A stretch of DNA of 64,000 nucleotides from assembly GCA_947475445.1 (NCBI GenBank), contig CANJLC010000008.1, positions 16,064 to 80,063 on the forward strand, written 5' to 3'. Shown in pieces: positions 46,309 through 56,024 of this stretch; within the stretch, counting starts at the first letter, position 1; every line of letters begins with the position of its first letter. The position numbers and the translations under genes are program-made. This DNA is from Alphaproteobacteria bacterium (GTDB lineage: Bacteria > Pseudomonadota > Alphaproteobacteria > Micropepsales > Micropepsaceae). The notes under the pieces are model-generated. The model searched no databases. It saw only the letters and a list, made by a program, of their open reading frames with translations, and had not been told where the DNA came from.

Positions 46309-47919
46309 ATGGAATCCCCTCTCGTCGCTATTATCGTCTTAGGGCTAGGCTTGGCCTTTGTGCTGGGCACCCTGGCGCACCGCCTGAAACTGCCGCCGCT
46401 GGTGGGCTACCTGCTGGCCGGCGTGGCGGTGGGGCCTTTCACCCCCGGCCTGGTGGTGGACACCCATCTTACACTTCAGCTGGCCGATATCGGCGTGGTG
46501 CTGCTGATGTTCGGCGTCGGCCTGCATTTCGCGCCCCGCGACCTTCTCAAGGTCAAAAGTATCGTGCTGCCCGGCGCCATCATCCAGATGGCGCTGATCG
46601 CCCTGCTCGGCCTGGGCGCCAGCAAGTTCTTTCATTGGCCGCTGGCCCAGGGGCTGGTGTTCGGCCTTTGCCTTTCCGTCGCCTCCACTGTCGTGGTGCT
46701 GCGCGCCCTGCAGGACCGCCGCCTCACCGAAACCGGCCGTGGCCGCATCGCCATCGGCTGGCTGGTGGTTCAGGACCTGATGACCGTGCTGGTGCTGGTC
46801 CTGCTGCCGGCCCTGGCCGATACGCTCAAGGGCGGCGCCATCGACATTCCCGTGATCGCCCGCGCCCTGGCCATCACCTTTGGCAAGCTGGGCCTGTTTG
46901 CCGTGCTGCTGTTTTTTATCGGCGCCAAGCTGATCCCCCTGGTGCTGCACTACATCGCCCATACCGGCTCCAGAGAACTCTTCCGCCTCGCCGTGCTGTC
47001 GGTGGCGCTGGGGGTGGCCTTCGCGGCGGCGTATTTCTTCGGCGTCTCCATCGCGCTGGGCGCGTTCTTCGCCGGCATGATCCTGTCGGGCTCGCCGCTC
47101 AGCCAGCGCGCCGCGGAAGAATCCCTGCCGCTGCGCGATGCTTTCGCCGTGCTGTTCTTTGTCTCGGTGGGCATGCTGTTTGATCCGGGCATCATTGTGC
47201 GCCAGCCCGTGGCGCTGGCGCTGACCTTCGGCATCGTCCTGGCCGGCGGCGCCGCCGCCTACCTGCTGCTGCGCCTGTTCGGGGTGAAAGGGGCCAGCGC
47301 GCTGACCATCGCGGTTTCCCTGACCCAGATCGGCGAATTCTCCTTCATCCTGGCCGATCTCGGCATCGGCCTTGGCGTCCTGCAGGAAGAGGCGCGCGAT
47401 TTGATCCTGGGCACCGGCATCCTCTCCATCCTGCTCAATCCGCTGCTCTTCGCCATCGCCGGCAAGCGCGAAGCCTCAACGACCGCGCCGCCGGAACCCG
47501 ATCTGCCCAGGCCCGCGCCCGAGCCCACCACGCTTTCTGGTCACGCCGTTCTGGTGGGCTATGGCCGCGTCGGACGGCTGATCGCCGATGGCCTGAAGGG
47601 CACGCTGCCGCTGCTGGTGATCGAGGAAGGCGCGGTGGGTGAAGAGGGCCTCGAACATATCCGCGGCAATGCCGTGCGCAACGATGTGCTGAAAGCCGCC
47701 AACCTGCCGGGCGCAACATTTCTCTTTGTCGCCATTCCCGAAGCCTTTGAAGCCGGCCAGATCGTGGAAAAGGCGCGCCGCGCCAATCCCGGATTGCGCA
47801 TCGTGGCGCGGGCCCATTTCGACGCCGAGGTGCAGCATCTTCTCACCCATGGCGCCGACAAGGTGGTGATGGGTGAGCGCGAAATTGCCCTTGCCATGCT
47901 GGATTTCGCCAGGAGCTAG
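46309..47919 (+). CDS. CPA2 cation:proton antiporter with TrkA-N domain
   Basis: A 536-residue protein: about twelve membrane helices (residues 1-385) with the CPA2 elements LPPLVGYLLAGVAVGPFTPG, GLCLSVASTVVVLRAL and FFAGMILSGSPLSQRAAEES, then a linker and a nucleotide-binding TrkA-N domain beginning HAVLVGYGRVGRLIADGL. This is the KefB/YbaL type, potassium or sodium efflux gated by nucleotide. It has no KefF/KefG partner nearby. Confidence 0.88.
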   Translation: MESPLVAIIVLGLGLAFVLGTLAHRLKLPPLVGYLLAGVAVGPFTPGLVVDTHLTLQLADIGVVLLMFGVGLHFAPRDLLKVKSIVLPGAIIQMALIALLGLGASKFFHWPLAQGLVFGLCLSVASTVVVLRALQDRRLTETGRGRIAIGWLVVQDLMTVLVLVLLPALADTLKGGAIDIPVIARALAITFGKLGLFAVLLFFIGAKLIPLVLHYIAHTGSRELFRLAVLSVALGVAFAAAYFFGVSIALGAFFAGMILSGSPLSQRAAEESLPLRDAFAVLFFVSVGMLFDPGIIVRQPVALALTFGIVLAGGAAAYLLLRLFGVKGASALTIAVSLTQIGEFSFILADLGIGLGVLQEEARDLILGTGILSILLNPLLFAIAGKREASTTAPPEPDLPRPAPEPTTLSGHAVLVGYGRVGRLIADGLKGTLPLLVIEEGAVGEEGLEHIRGNAVRNDVLKAANLPGATFLFVAIPEAFEAGQIVEKARRANPGLRIVARAHFDAEVQHLLTHGADKVVMGEREIALAMLDFARS

Positions 47920-47979
47920 CCTTTGACGGGCGGCCGCAAAAATCCTCGCGCGCCGGCCATGTAAGGCTAGGCTTACCCC

Positions 47980-47994
47980 GAACATAACGGGTAC
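47980..47994. promoter_or_regulatory. Possible LexA (SOS) box before ruvC
   Basis: GAAC-N7-GTAC matches the alphaproteobacterial LexA site (GTTC-N7-GTTC, reverse complement GAAC-N7-GAAC) with one mismatch, ten bases before the ruvC start codon. SOS control of ruvCAB is common, but the mismatch makes this uncertain. Confidence 0.35.
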
Positions 47995-48003
47995 AAAGGG
48001 CAA

Positions 48004-48510
48004 ATGCCCGGCGCGATTCGCATTCTTGGCCTAGATCCCGGTCTCGCCCGCATGGGCTGGGGCATCGTCACGCTGGACGGCACCCGGCTTGGCCATGTTG
48101 CCCATGGCGTCATCGCCACCCGCACCGCGCTCGGACTTGGCGCGCGCCTGATGGCGCTGCACAGCGAACTCACCAGTGTGATCGCCACCCATCGTCCCGT
48201 CGCCATCGCCGTCGAACTGGCTTTCGTCGCCAAGGATCCTTCCGCCGCGCTCAAGATCGGCCATGCCCGCGCCGTGGCCCTGCTGGCCGCCGCCCAGGCC
48301 GGGCTCGACATCGCCGAATATTCGCCCAACCACATCAAGAAAGCCGTGGTGGGGGCAGGGCATGCCGGCAAGGACCAGGTGCAATTCATGGTCAAGCGCC
48401 TGCTGCCCACCTGCGGCGTGACCCAGGCCGACGCGGCCGACGCGCTGGCCGCCGCCATCACCCATGCCCATCTTTCCGGCACGCGTGCGCGACAGGTGAT
48501 TGCATCATGA
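48004..48510 (+). CDS. ruvC: Holliday junction resolvase RuvC
   Basis: A 168-residue endonuclease. Catalytic acids are visible: Asp in ILGLDPGLARMGWG, Glu in AVELAFVAKDPSAALKIG and the C-terminal pair in QADAADALAAAITHAH. KKAVVGAGHAGKDQV is the DNA-binding segment. The stop overlaps ruvA by four bases. First gene of ruvCAB-ybgC-tolQRA. Confidence 0.95.
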   Translation: MPGAIRILGLDPGLARMGWGIVTLDGTRLGHVAHGVIATRTALGLGARLMALHSELTSVIATHRPVAIAVELAFVAKDPSAALKIGHARAVALLAAAQAGLDIAEYSPNHIKKAVVGAGHAGKDQVQFMVKRLLPTCGVTQADAADALAAAITHAHLSGTRARQVIAS

Positions 48511-49109
48511 TCGGAAAACTTTCCGGCATCGTGGATTCGATCACTGACGACAGCGTGATCCTGGACGTGGGCGGCGTCGGTTACCTGGTGCAATGCCCGT
48601 CCTCCACCGTGTCGCGTCTTTCGCCCGGCGCCGCCACCTCGCTGATGATCGAAATGAAAGTCAGCGATGACGCCATCCGCCTTTATGGCTTTGCCTCCGC
48701 CGAGGAGCGCGAATGGTTTCGCCTGCTGCAGACGGTCCAGAATGTCGGCAGCAAGGTGGCGCTCTCGGTTCTCTCCACCCTCAGCCCCCGCGACCTGCAG
48801 CGCGCCCTGGCTTTGTCCGACAAGGCCATGATCGGCCGCGCCCCCGGCGTCGGCCCCAAGCTGGCGCTGCGCATCGCCACCGAACTGAAGGACAAGGTGC
48901 CTTCGATGATGATGCAGGGCGATGGCGAGACCTATGCGCCCGTCACCGCGCCGCGCGGTCCCGCCGCCGACGCGGTGATGGCGCTGGTCAAGCTGGGCTA
49001 TTCCGAGGGCCAGGCCGCCGAAGCGGTGGCCCGCGCCGCCAACGACCTTGGCGACTCGGCTGAAACCGGCACGCTGCTGCGCGAAGCGCTGCGAGGCATG
49101 GCACGATAA
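48507..49109 (+). CDS. ruvA: Holliday junction DNA helicase subunit RuvA
   Basis: A 200-residue junction-binding protein: [29 protein letters not shown] (domain I), two helix-hairpin-helix segments ([19 protein letters not shown] and [19 protein letters not shown]) and the C-terminal domain III that contacts RuvB ([19 protein letters not shown]). It overlaps ruvB by one base. Confidence 0.95.
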   Translation: MIGKLSGIVDSITDDSVILDVGGVGYLVQCPSSTVSRLSPGAATSLMIEMKVSDDAIRLYGFASAEEREWFRLLQTVQNVGSKVALSVLSTLSPRDLQRALALSDKAMIGRAPGVGPKLALRIATELKDKVPSMMMQGDGETYAPVTAPRGPAADAVMALVKLGYSEGQAAEAVARAANDLGDSAETGTLLREALRGMAR

Positions 49110-50146
49110 TGACAAAGGCAGAACGCCTCGTGACCCCCGAACGCAGCGAAGATGACGCGCTGGAAACAAGCTTGCGACCCAAGACGCTGGCCGATTTTGT
49201 CGGCCAGCAACAGGCCCGCGAAAACCTCAAGGTTTTTATCGACGCCGCCAAGGCGCGCGGCGAGGCGCTGGATCACGTGATGTTTTCCGGCCCGCCCGGC
49301 CTGGGCAAGACCACCCTGGCGCAGATCGTGGCGCGCGAGATGGGCGTGAATTTCCGCTCGACTTCGGGGCCTGTTCTGGCCAAGGCCGGTGATCTTGCCG
49401 CCATCCTCACCAACCTGGAACCGCGCGATGTGCTGTTCATTGACGAAATCCACCGCCTCTCGCCTGCGGTGGAGGAAATCCTTTATCCCGCGATGGAGGA
49501 TTTCGAACTCGATCTGGTGATCGGCGAGGGGCCTTCCGCCCGCTCCGTGAAAATCCAGCTGGCGCCCTTCACGCTGGTGGGCGCCACCACCCGCGCCGGC
49601 CTGATCACCACGCCGCTGCGCGACCGTTTCGGCATTCCGGTGCGGCTGAATTTCTACACCACCGGCGAGCTTTGCCAGATCGTCGAACGCGGCGCCCGCG
49701 TGCTGGGCTTCGACCTGACGCCGGACGGGGCGCGCGAAATCGCCGGCAGGGCGCGCGGCACGCCGCGCATCGCCGGGCGGCTGCTCAAGCGCGTGCGCGA
49801 TTTCGCCAGCGCCGCCAGGGACAAGAGTGTGAATGCCAGTATTGCCGATGCCGCGCTGACGCGCCTGGAAGTGGATGCGCGCGGCCTCGACGCCTTTGAC
49901 CGGCGCTATCTCGCCCTGATCGCGCAGAATTTCTCCGGCGGCCCGGTGGGGATCGAGACCATCGCCGCCGCGCTGGGCGAAGCGCGCGACGCCATCGAGG
50001 AAATTGTCGAGCCATATTTGATGCAGCAGGGCTTTGTTCAGCGCACCCCGCGCGGCCGCGTGCTGGCGTCTGCCGCTTACGGCCATCTGGGTCTCAATCC
50101 GCCGCCGGGTTTGCAGACCGGCCTTTTTGCGGATGATGCCGAATGA
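49109..50146 (+). CDS. ruvB: Holliday junction DNA helicase subunit RuvB
   Basis: A 345-residue AAA+ motor: [19 protein letters not shown], Walker [14 protein letters not shown], Walker [14 protein letters not shown], sensor 1 [20 protein letters not shown] and the winged-helix C-terminus [20 protein letters not shown]. It overlaps ybgC by four bases. Confidence 0.96.
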   Translation: MTKAERLVTPERSEDDALETSLRPKTLADFVGQQQARENLKVFIDAAKARGEALDHVMFSGPPGLGKTTLAQIVAREMGVNFRSTSGPVLAKAGDLAAILTNLEPRDVLFIDEIHRLSPAVEEILYPAMEDFELDLVIGEGPSARSVKIQLAPFTLVGATTRAGLITTPLRDRFGIPVRLNFYTTGELCQIVERGARVLGFDLTPDGAREIAGRARGTPRIAGRLLKRVRDFASAARDKSVNASIADAALTRLEVDARGLDAFDRRYLALIAQNFSGGPVGIETIAAALGEARDAIEEIVEPYLMQQGFVQRTPRGRVLASAAYGHLGLNPPPGLQTGLFADDAE

Positions 50147-50595
50147 GCAAACTCAAAGGGCTCGGCCATTTCCACGGCAAGACCCACATCCTGCCCCTGC
50201 AGGTCTATTACGAGGATACCGACCTGTCCGGCGTGGTCTATCACGCCAATTATTTGCGCTATATGGAGCGCGGCCGCACCGAATTCTTTCGCCTGGCGGG
50301 CATATCCAAAATGTCGGGGCTTGAGGATGACGAACCCACCGCCTGGGCTATCCGCAATGTCGAAATCCGCTTCGAGCGCCCGGCGCGGGTGGACGACCAG
50401 CTGGAAGTCCACACCAGGCTCACCGGCATCAGCGGCGCGCGGCTGACCGCGGACCAGCGCATTTATGCGGGCGGCATTTTGCTCACCGACGGGCGGATCG
50501 AAGCCTGCGTGATCACGTTAACGGGCAAGGCCCGCCGCATTCCCCAAACGGTACGCGATTTGCTCACGCCTTATATTGACGAAACAAGGACTTGA
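50143..50595 (+). CDS. ybgC: Tol-Pal associated acyl-CoA thioesterase YbgC
   Basis: A 150-residue hot-dog thioesterase. The active-site Asp is in [27 protein letters not shown]. It forms the usual first gene of the tol-pal cluster and acts on acyl-CoA or acyl-ACP near the membrane. The stop lies 83 bases before the tolQ ATG. Confidence 0.93.
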   Translation: MSKLKGLGHFHGKTHILPLQVYYEDTDLSGVVYHANYLRYMERGRTEFFRLAGISKMSGLEDDEPTAWAIRNVEIRFERPARVDDQLEVHTRLTGISGARLTADQRIYAGGILLTDGRIEACVITLTGKARRIPQTVRDLLTPYIDETRT

Positions 50596-50678
50596 CGGGG
50601 CAGGCCCCAAATCGGTCAAGATTGAATATTAGCTTCGCGCGCCCAAGCCAAAAACCGGCGCCCAACAAGGTTCATTGC

Positions 50679-51584
50679 ATGACCGTCAAGTCTCTGGTTG
50701 CCCTCCTGCTGCTCCTGATCGTCGCGTCCCCTGCCATGGCGCAATTGCAGATGGCGCCAGCGCCCGGTCCGCAATCCGCGCCGGAAGCGGCCCCCAGCGG
50801 CGCCGGCAGCGCCGTCACCCAGGAATTGGCGCCGCCCAGCGCTGCGCCCACCGGCGATGTCGCCTCTGGCGGGCTGACCGCCATCGGCGGCGCTGCCCCG
50901 GTTGGCAGCTTCGACCTGGTGTCGCTGTTCCTCACCGCCGGCATCGTGGTCAAGGCGGTGATGGTGATGCTGTTGTTCGCCTCGCTGTGGAGCTGGGCCA
51001 TCATCTTCAACAAGTGGCTGGCGCTGGGCGCGCTCAAGCGCAAGGCTGCGAAATTTGAAAAGCTGTTCTGGTCTGGCCAGTCGCTCGACGAACTCTATTC
51101 GCAGATCGCGCCCAAGACCGACCATCCCATGGCCGCCACCTTCACGGCGGCGCTGCGCGAATGGCGCCGGGCGTTTGAAAACGGCAATCCGCGCGAAAGC
51201 CAGGTTGCCGGCGTCAAGGAACGCATCGAAAAAGCCATGAACGTCACCATCCTGCGCGAGACGGATGGGCTGGAGCGCCAGCTGGGCTTCCTCGCCACGG
51301 TGGGTTCGGTGTCGCCTTTCATCGGCCTGTTCGGCACGGTGTGGGGCATCATGAATGCGTTCAGCGCCATCGCGGCGCGCCATGACACCACCCTGGCGGT
51401 TGTCGCCCCCGGCATCGCCGAAGCGCTGTTCACCACCGCCATGGGCCTTCTCGCCGCCGTTCCGGCCGTGATTTTCTACAATCGCTTTGTCAACGAGATC
51501 GGCCGCTATGTGAACCGGCTGGATGCCTTTGCCGACGAGTTCTCCGCCATCCTCTCGCGCCAGCTGGAAGAGAAAGCCAAGTAA
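50679..51584 (+). CDS. tolQ: TolQ with signal-peptide-like N-terminal extension
   Basis: A proton-channel subunit of the Tol-Pal motor. The TolQ core begins about residue 76 (SFDLVSLFLTAGIVVKAVMV) and continues through LWSWAIIFNKW, FLATVGSVSPFIGLFGTVWGIMNAF and VAPGIAEALFTTAMGLLAAVPAVIFYN. It is preceded by a signal-peptide-like segment (VKSLVALLLLLIVASPAMAQ) and a ~50-residue Pro/Ala/Gly-rich stretch not normal in TolQ (about 230 aa; here 301). No start codon lies between the extension and the core, so the extension appears to be translated. Its stop overlaps the tolR ATG by one base. Confidence 0.93.
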   Translation: MTVKSLVALLLLLIVASPAMAQLQMAPAPGPQSAPEAAPSGAGSAVTQELAPPSAAPTGDVASGGLTAIGGAAPVGSFDLVSLFLTAGIVVKAVMVMLLFASLWSWAIIFNKWLALGALKRKAAKFEKLFWSGQSLDELYSQIAPKTDHPMAATFTAALREWRRAFENGNPRESQVAGVKERIEKAMNVTILRETDGLERQLGFLATVGSVSPFIGLFGTVWGIMNAFSAIAARHDTTLAVVAPGIAEALFTTAMGLLAAVPAVIFYNRFVNEIGRYVNRLDAFADEFSAILSRQLEEKAK

Positions 51585-52030
51585 TGGGGGCGTCGCTCCA
51601 ACAAGGCTCGGCAGGACGGCGCGGACGCCGCCGTGGCCGCGTCATGGCCGAAATCAACGTCACGCCCTTTGTCGATGTGATGCTGGTGCTGCTGATCGTT
51701 TTCATGGTCACCGCGCCGCTGCTGACAGTGGGTGTGCCGGTCGACCTGCCCAAGACCCGCGCGCCGGCACTGGGCCAGGACCGCGAACCGCTGTCCGTCA
51801 CCATCGCCCGCGACGGCAAGATCTACCTGCAAAAGCAGGTGGTGCCGGAGGATGAACTGGTGCCCAAGCTCACTGCCATCTCCAACAATGGCTATGACCA
51901 GCGTATCTTCGTGCGCGGCGACACCTCCGTGAACTACGGCAAGGTGATGATCGTGATGGGCATGCTGTCGGCGGCGGGCTTCACCCATATCGGGCTTGTG
52001 ACAGATGTCCAAAAGCCAAACGCCCGCTAA
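51584..52030 (+). CDS. tolR: TolR
   Basis: A 148-residue ExbD/TolR protein: arginine-rich cytoplasmic N-terminus, the INVTPFVDVMLVLLIVFMVTAP helix with the essential aspartate (FVDVML), and a periplasmic domain (PLSVTIARDGKIYLQ). With TolQ it converts proton flow into TolA movement. It overlaps tolA by 26 bases. Confidence 0.95.
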   Translation: MGASLQQGSAGRRGRRRGRVMAEINVTPFVDVMLVLLIVFMVTAPLLTVGVPVDLPKTRAPALGQDREPLSVTIARDGKIYLQKQVVPEDELVPKLTAISNNGYDQRIFVRGDTSVNYGKVMIVMGMLSAAGFTHIGLVTDVQKPNAR

Positions 52031-52823
52031 AAGAAAGGGGCCGCCGCGTCCCACCACCGCCCGCAGCAATCCCGCGGGGTTTGCGATTTCGCTTTTCCTG
52101 CATCTGGGCCTGGTCGCCGCCACCTGGTTCACCTGGAACCGGATGCTGGACAGTTCGCAGGAAAGCCATGCCGTGCCGGTGGAGCTGGTGGTGGCGGAGC
52201 AGACCAATGTCCAGGCCGAAGCGCCCCCGCCCGACCCCGACCTTGTGATCAAGCCCAGCCAATCGATCGACGAGCCGCCGCCCTTGCCGCAATTCGTCGA
52301 CCTGGAGCCGGCGCCGCTGCCGCCCATTCCCCAATTCAAGATCGTGACCCCGAAGACGGACCTGGACCAGCCTGACCGCCCCAAGACCAAGAAGCAGATC
52401 GTCCAGGAAGCCGATGCGGTGCTGAACAAGATTTTGGCCCAGGCCGCCGCGCCCAAGAATGCCAAGGCCGGCCCGCGCGTCATCCAGGGCGCCGGCAACC
52501 AGTCGCTCGCCACCGCCGATCTCGCCGACGCCCTGAAAAGCCAGATTTACCGCTGCTGGAATCCGCCGGTGGGCGCCCCCAACCCCAACGACCTGGTGGT
52601 GGATTACACCGTTCAGCTGCGCGTGGATGGAACCGTCATGGGGCAGCCACAATTATCTGGAAATTCGGCACTGGGACAAGGCAATCCCTATACCCGCGCC
52701 GCGGCCGAGGCGGCCAGCCGGGCAATCTACCAATGTGCGCCCTATAATCTGCCCGCCAGGCGTTATAGTGACTGGCATGAGATCATATTGCGTTTCGACC
52801 CCAGAGAAATGATGGGCCGCTGA
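52005..52823 (+). CDS. tolA: TolA / TonB-like energy-transducing protein
   Basis: A 272-residue protein: one N-terminal helix ([18 protein letters not shown]), a proline-rich periplasmic linker ([20 protein letters not shown]) and a TolA C-terminal domain ([50 protein letters not shown]) with its two cysteines. It lacks the long Ala/Lys helix of E. coli TolA, which is usual in this class. Confidence 0.9.
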   Translation: MSKSQTPAKRKGPPRPTTARSNPAGFAISLFLHLGLVAATWFTWNRMLDSSQESHAVPVELVVAEQTNVQAEAPPPDPDLVIKPSQSIDEPPPLPQFVDLEPAPLPPIPQFKIVTPKTDLDQPDRPKTKKQIVQEADAVLNKILAQAAAPKNAKAGPRVIQGAGNQSLATADLADALKSQIYRCWNPPVGAPNPNDLVVDYTVQLRVDGTVMGQPQLSGNSALGQGNPYTRAAAEAASRAIYQCAPYNLPARRYSDWHEIILRFDPREMMGR

Positions 52824-52855
52824 GCCCCAAAGGCCAAAAGGCAAAAGGTAAAGTG

Positions 52856-54148
52856 ATGCGGAAATTTCTTCTTCCCCTGGTTGCGCTGGCCGCTTTGTTT
52901 GCCACGCCCGCTCTCGCCGCGCTGCAGGTGGACGTGACGCAAGGCAATGCCCAGCCCTTGCCCATTGCGATCCCCGATTTCGTCACCACCGACCCGGTGG
53001 GCGCTAATATCGCCAGCGTGGTGCGCGCCGACCTGGAGCGTTCCGGCCTGTTCAAGCCGGTCGATCCCAGGGCCTTCGTGGACAAGGTCACCAACATCAA
53101 TGTCGTGCCCAATTTTGCCAACTGGCGCGTGATCAGCGCGCAAGGACTGGTCACCGGCGATGTCGTGCAGCAGCCTGATGGACGTTTGCGCGTGGATTTC
53201 CGCCTGTGGGACGTTTATGGCGAAAGCCAGATGCTGGGCCAGCAATTCTTCACCCAGCCCGCCAACTGGCGTCGCATCGCCCATCTTGTGTCCGACGCCA
53301 TCTATGAGCGCATCACGGGCGAGAAGGGCTATTTCGACACCCGCATCGTGTTCATTTCCGAAACCGGCCCGGCCACGCGCCGCGTCAAGCGCCTGGCGGT
53401 GATGGACGAAGACGGCGCAAATCCCATCTTCCTCACCCGCGGCGATTACATGGTGCTGACGCCGCGCTTCAATCCCACGGCGCAGATGATCGCCTACATG
53501 TCCTATATCGGCGCCAAGCCGCGGGTTTACCTGTTCGACCTGGAGACGGGAAAACAGGAAGTGCTGGGCAATTTCCCCAACATGACATTTTCCCCCAGGT
53601 TTTCGCCCGACGGCAACAAGCTGGCGCTCAGCCTTGAGAATAACGGCAACTCCGACATCTTCGTGATGGATTTGCGCTCGCGCCAGGTCACGCGCCTGAC
53701 CAGCGATCCGGCGATTGATACCGCGCCCTCCTTTTCCCCTGATGGCCGCCAGATCACCTTTGAATCCGACCGCGGCGGCAGCCAGCAGATCTACATCATG
53801 AATGTCGACGGCTCGAACCAGCGCCGCGTCAGCTTCGGATCGGGGCGCAATGGCACGCCGGTCTGGTCGCCGCGCGGCGACCTCATCGCTTTCACCAAGC
53901 AGGATGGCGGGCGCTTTGATATCGGCGTCATGCGCGTGGATGGTTCGGGCGAGCGCCTGATCTCCTCGGGCTGGGAAGATGAAGGCCCCACTTGGGCGCC
54001 AAACGGCCGCGTGCTGATGTTCACCCGCTCCATCCAGGGCGGGCGCGGGGCGCAAATCTGGTCGGTGGACGTGACGGGCCGCAACGAACGGCGTGTCATG
54101 ACGCCGGGCGATGCCTCGGACCCCGCCTGGTCGCCGCTGATTCAATAG
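52856..54148 (+). CDS. tolB: Tol-Pal system beta-propeller TolB
   Basis: A 430-residue periplasmic protein: signal peptide to [11 protein letters not shown]-terminal TolB domain, and six WD40-like PD40 repeats such as [17 protein letters not shown] and [18 protein letters not shown]. It binds Pal. ATG at 52856 is preferred over GTG at 52853 because AAGG lies seven bases upstream. Confidence 0.95.
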   Translation: MRKFLLPLVALAALFATPALAALQVDVTQGNAQPLPIAIPDFVTTDPVGANIASVVRADLERSGLFKPVDPRAFVDKVTNINVVPNFANWRVISAQGLVTGDVVQQPDGRLRVDFRLWDVYGESQMLGQQFFTQPANWRRIAHLVSDAIYERITGEKGYFDTRIVFISETGPATRRVKRLAVMDEDGANPIFLTRGDYMVLTPRFNPTAQMIAYMSYIGAKPRVYLFDLETGKQEVLGNFPNMTFSPRFSPDGNKLALSLENNGNSDIFVMDLRSRQVTRLTSDPAIDTAPSFSPDGRQITFESDRGGSQQIYIMNVDGSNQRRVSFGSGRNGTPVWSPRGDLIAFTKQDGGRFDIGVMRVDGSGERLISSGWEDEGPTWAPNGRVLMFTRSIQGGRGAQIWSVDVTGRNERRVMTPGDASDPAWSPLIQ

Positions 54149-54216
54149 AATTTTCGCGAAATGCGACAACCGATTGTTGCCCATGCCGCCAAAGCAGGGC
54201 TAAGCTGCGCATGTTT

Positions 54217-54245
54217 TTGACATAAACATCGAGCAAATATTGCTT
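54217..54245 (+). promoter_or_regulatory. TTGACA element between tolB and pal
   Basis: A perfect TTGACA (54217-54222) is followed 17 bases later by a weak TTGCTT. A terminator hairpin ends at 54311, so a transcript from here would be about 60 nt and would stop before pal. This may be a small RNA promoter or chance. Confidence 0.25.
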
Positions 54246-54287
54246 GCCGACCAGCCGCCCGGTGTAGGTAATAGCATTATTGGAATT

Positions 54288-54311
54288 CCCGGCCTGGGCC
54301 GGGTGTTTTTT
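54288..54311 (+). terminator. Terminator between tolB and pal
   Basis: CCCGGC-CTGG-GCCGGG followed by TGTTTTTT, 140 bases after the tolB stop. It would separate pal from the upstream tol genes, so pal probably has its own promoter in the T/A-rich stretch at 54340-54370. Confidence 0.8.
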
Positions 54312-54441
54312 CCGGCCGGCCGATTGGCGCGGCCGTCATTTTTTTGGCTCTTTTTGCCATTTAATACGTTTGGCCTAATGGGTGCATTTTCAGTCTAGCG
54401 AAGGTCAGGCACCGGCTTTCGTCCTCGGGAGATCAATTGCC

Positions 54442-54966
54442 ATGATGAATATTTCCAACTTCTTGAAATTTGCTGCCCTTTCGGCAGTGCTTGCGCTGGG
54501 CGCCTGCACCACCAAGAAGGAGGCCGTGGCTGTTGCGCCGCCGCCGCCGCCGCCCGTTGCGACCCCCGCTCCGCCCCCGCCGCCGGGCATCCTGCCGGGC
54601 AGCATCCAGGACTTTAAGGTCAATGTCGGCGACACCGTCCAGTTCGCCTACAATGAGTACAACATCCTGGAAACCGACAAGGGCACGCTGCAGAAGCAGG
54701 CGGCCTGGCTGAACAAGTATCCGCAGGTGGCCATCACGGTTGAAGGCCATGCCGACGAGCGCGGCACCCGCGAATACAACCTTGCCCTTGGCGCGCGCCG
54801 CGCCAACGCGGTGAAGGAATTCCTGGTCAGCCTGGGCGTTTCCACCAGCCGCCTGCAGACGGTCTCCTACGGCAAGGAACGTCCTTTGTGCTCCTCCTCG
54901 ACCGAGGATTGCTGGGCCCAGAACCGCCGCGGCGTCTCGACCATTACCAGCGGCGCCAGCACGTGA
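54442..54966 (+). CDS. pal: Peptidoglycan-associated lipoprotein Pal
   Basis: A 174-residue outer-membrane lipoprotein: lipobox LALGACTTKKE, a proline-rich linker (PPPPPPVATPAPPPPPG), and an OmpA-type peptidoglycan-binding domain with VQFAYNEYNIL, ITVEGHADERGTREYNLALGARRANAVKEFL and the arginine in AQNRRGV. It anchors the outer membrane to the wall and receives TolB. The first of two adjacent ATGs (54442) is used. Confidence 0.95.
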   Translation: MMNISNFLKFAALSAVLALGACTTKKEAVAVAPPPPPPVATPAPPPPPGILPGSIQDFKVNVGDTVQFAYNEYNILETDKGTLQKQAAWLNKYPQVAITVEGHADERGTREYNLALGARRANAVKEFLVSLGVSTSRLQTVSYGKERPLCSSSTEDCWAQNRRGVSTITSGAST

Positions 54967-54983
54967 ATCTTGACTGAGAAATA

Positions 54984-55018
54984 AAGGGGGCGCGGGTTTT
55001 CCCGCGCCCCTTTTTTCT
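54984..55018 (+). terminator. Terminator after pal
   Basis: GGGGCGCGGG-TTTT-CCCGCGCCCC followed by TTTTTTCTT, 20 bases beyond the pal stop. A strong intrinsic terminator, suggesting cpoB is partly uncoupled from pal. Confidence 0.9.
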
Positions 55019-55039
55019 TGGGCCCGTTTCAGGAATGAC

Positions 55040-55999
55040 ATGAACAAGACCGCCTTCGCTTTTTCCCTGACTTTGCTTCTCAGCGGCGCATTGCCGGTGC
55101 AGGCGCAGCTTTTTGGCCCCAGCGATGAGGAAAAAGCCCGCGAAGCCGCGCAGGACCAGGGCCTCGCCGAGCTGGGCAGCCAGGCACAGCAGCTGGAAAG
55201 CCGCATCCAGGCGCAGGAAGACAAGGTCCGCGCCCTCACCGACACGCTGGCGCGCGCCACCGGCACCAACGAGGAATTGCGTCACCAGATTGACCTGCTG
55301 AACCAGAAGATCGACAGCCAGGAAAAAGATTTCTCCTACCGCCTTTGCATGGTCTCGGCGCAGCAGCTGGGCGCCGACGCGCAAGGCCTCAATTGCGCCG
55401 GCGCAGCCAACGGCCAGCAGAATTTCCAGGCCGCCGCGCCATCACAGCCCGGCGGCTTTCGGCCGGGCCAGGAATTGCCGCCGGTCGATGCACCGCAGCC
55501 CCCTGGCAACTTTGGCGGCAATTTTGGCGGCAACATCGCCTCCGGCGCGCCCACGCCGCTGGCCCGCCCGCCCGGCCTCCTGGGCACGCTGCCCGGCGAC
55601 AGCGCCGGTCCCCGCAACAGCCTGCAATTTGATTCCGCCATGAATCTCCTGGCCAAGGCGCAGTATGACGAAGCCAAGGCCCAGTTCCGCGCCTATGCCG
55701 ACGCCAATGCCGATGATGCCGACCTGTCGCCCCAGGCGATCTATTGGGTGGGCAACATCGATTACATACAGCGCGACTATCCCGGCGCGATCACCGCCTT
55801 TGCCGAACAGATCAAGAAATATCCCAAATCGCCCCGCGGCCCCGACTCCATGTTGAAGCTGGGCCAATCCCTATTGGCGATGGGCCGGACCAATGAAGGC
55901 TGCACCACCCTTGGCGCGATCAAGAGCAAATTCCCCGACGCCCCGCCGGCGACCCTCAACCTCGCAGCCGGCACGCGCAAAGCCTCCTGCAGCAAATAG
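55040..55999 (+). CDS. cpoB: Tol-Pal system protein CpoB/YbgF
   Basis: A 319-residue periplasmic protein: signal peptide (to PVQAQLFG), a coiled-coil trimerisation segment (LGSQAQQLESRIQAQEDKVRALTDTLARATG), a Gly/Pro-rich linker and C-terminal tetratricopeptide repeats (LLAKAQYDEAKAQFRAYADANADD, YPGAITAFAEQIKKYPKSPRG). It coordinates Tol function with peptidoglycan synthesis in E. coli. Confidence 0.92.
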   Translation: MNKTAFAFSLTLLLSGALPVQAQLFGPSDEEKAREAAQDQGLAELGSQAQQLESRIQAQEDKVRALTDTLARATGTNEELRHQIDLLNQKIDSQEKDFSYRLCMVSAQQLGADAQGLNCAGAANGQQNFQAAAPSQPGGFRPGQELPPVDAPQPPGNFGGNFGGNIASGAPTPLARPPGLLGTLPGDSAGPRNSLQFDSAMNLLAKAQYDEAKAQFRAYADANADDADLSPQAIYWVGNIDYIQRDYPGAITAFAEQIKKYPKSPRGPDSMLKLGQSLLAMGRTNEGCTTLGAIKSKFPDAPPATLNLAAGTRKASCSK

Positions 56000-56024
56000 G
56001 CTGACGGCAGGTTTTTCGGCGGCC

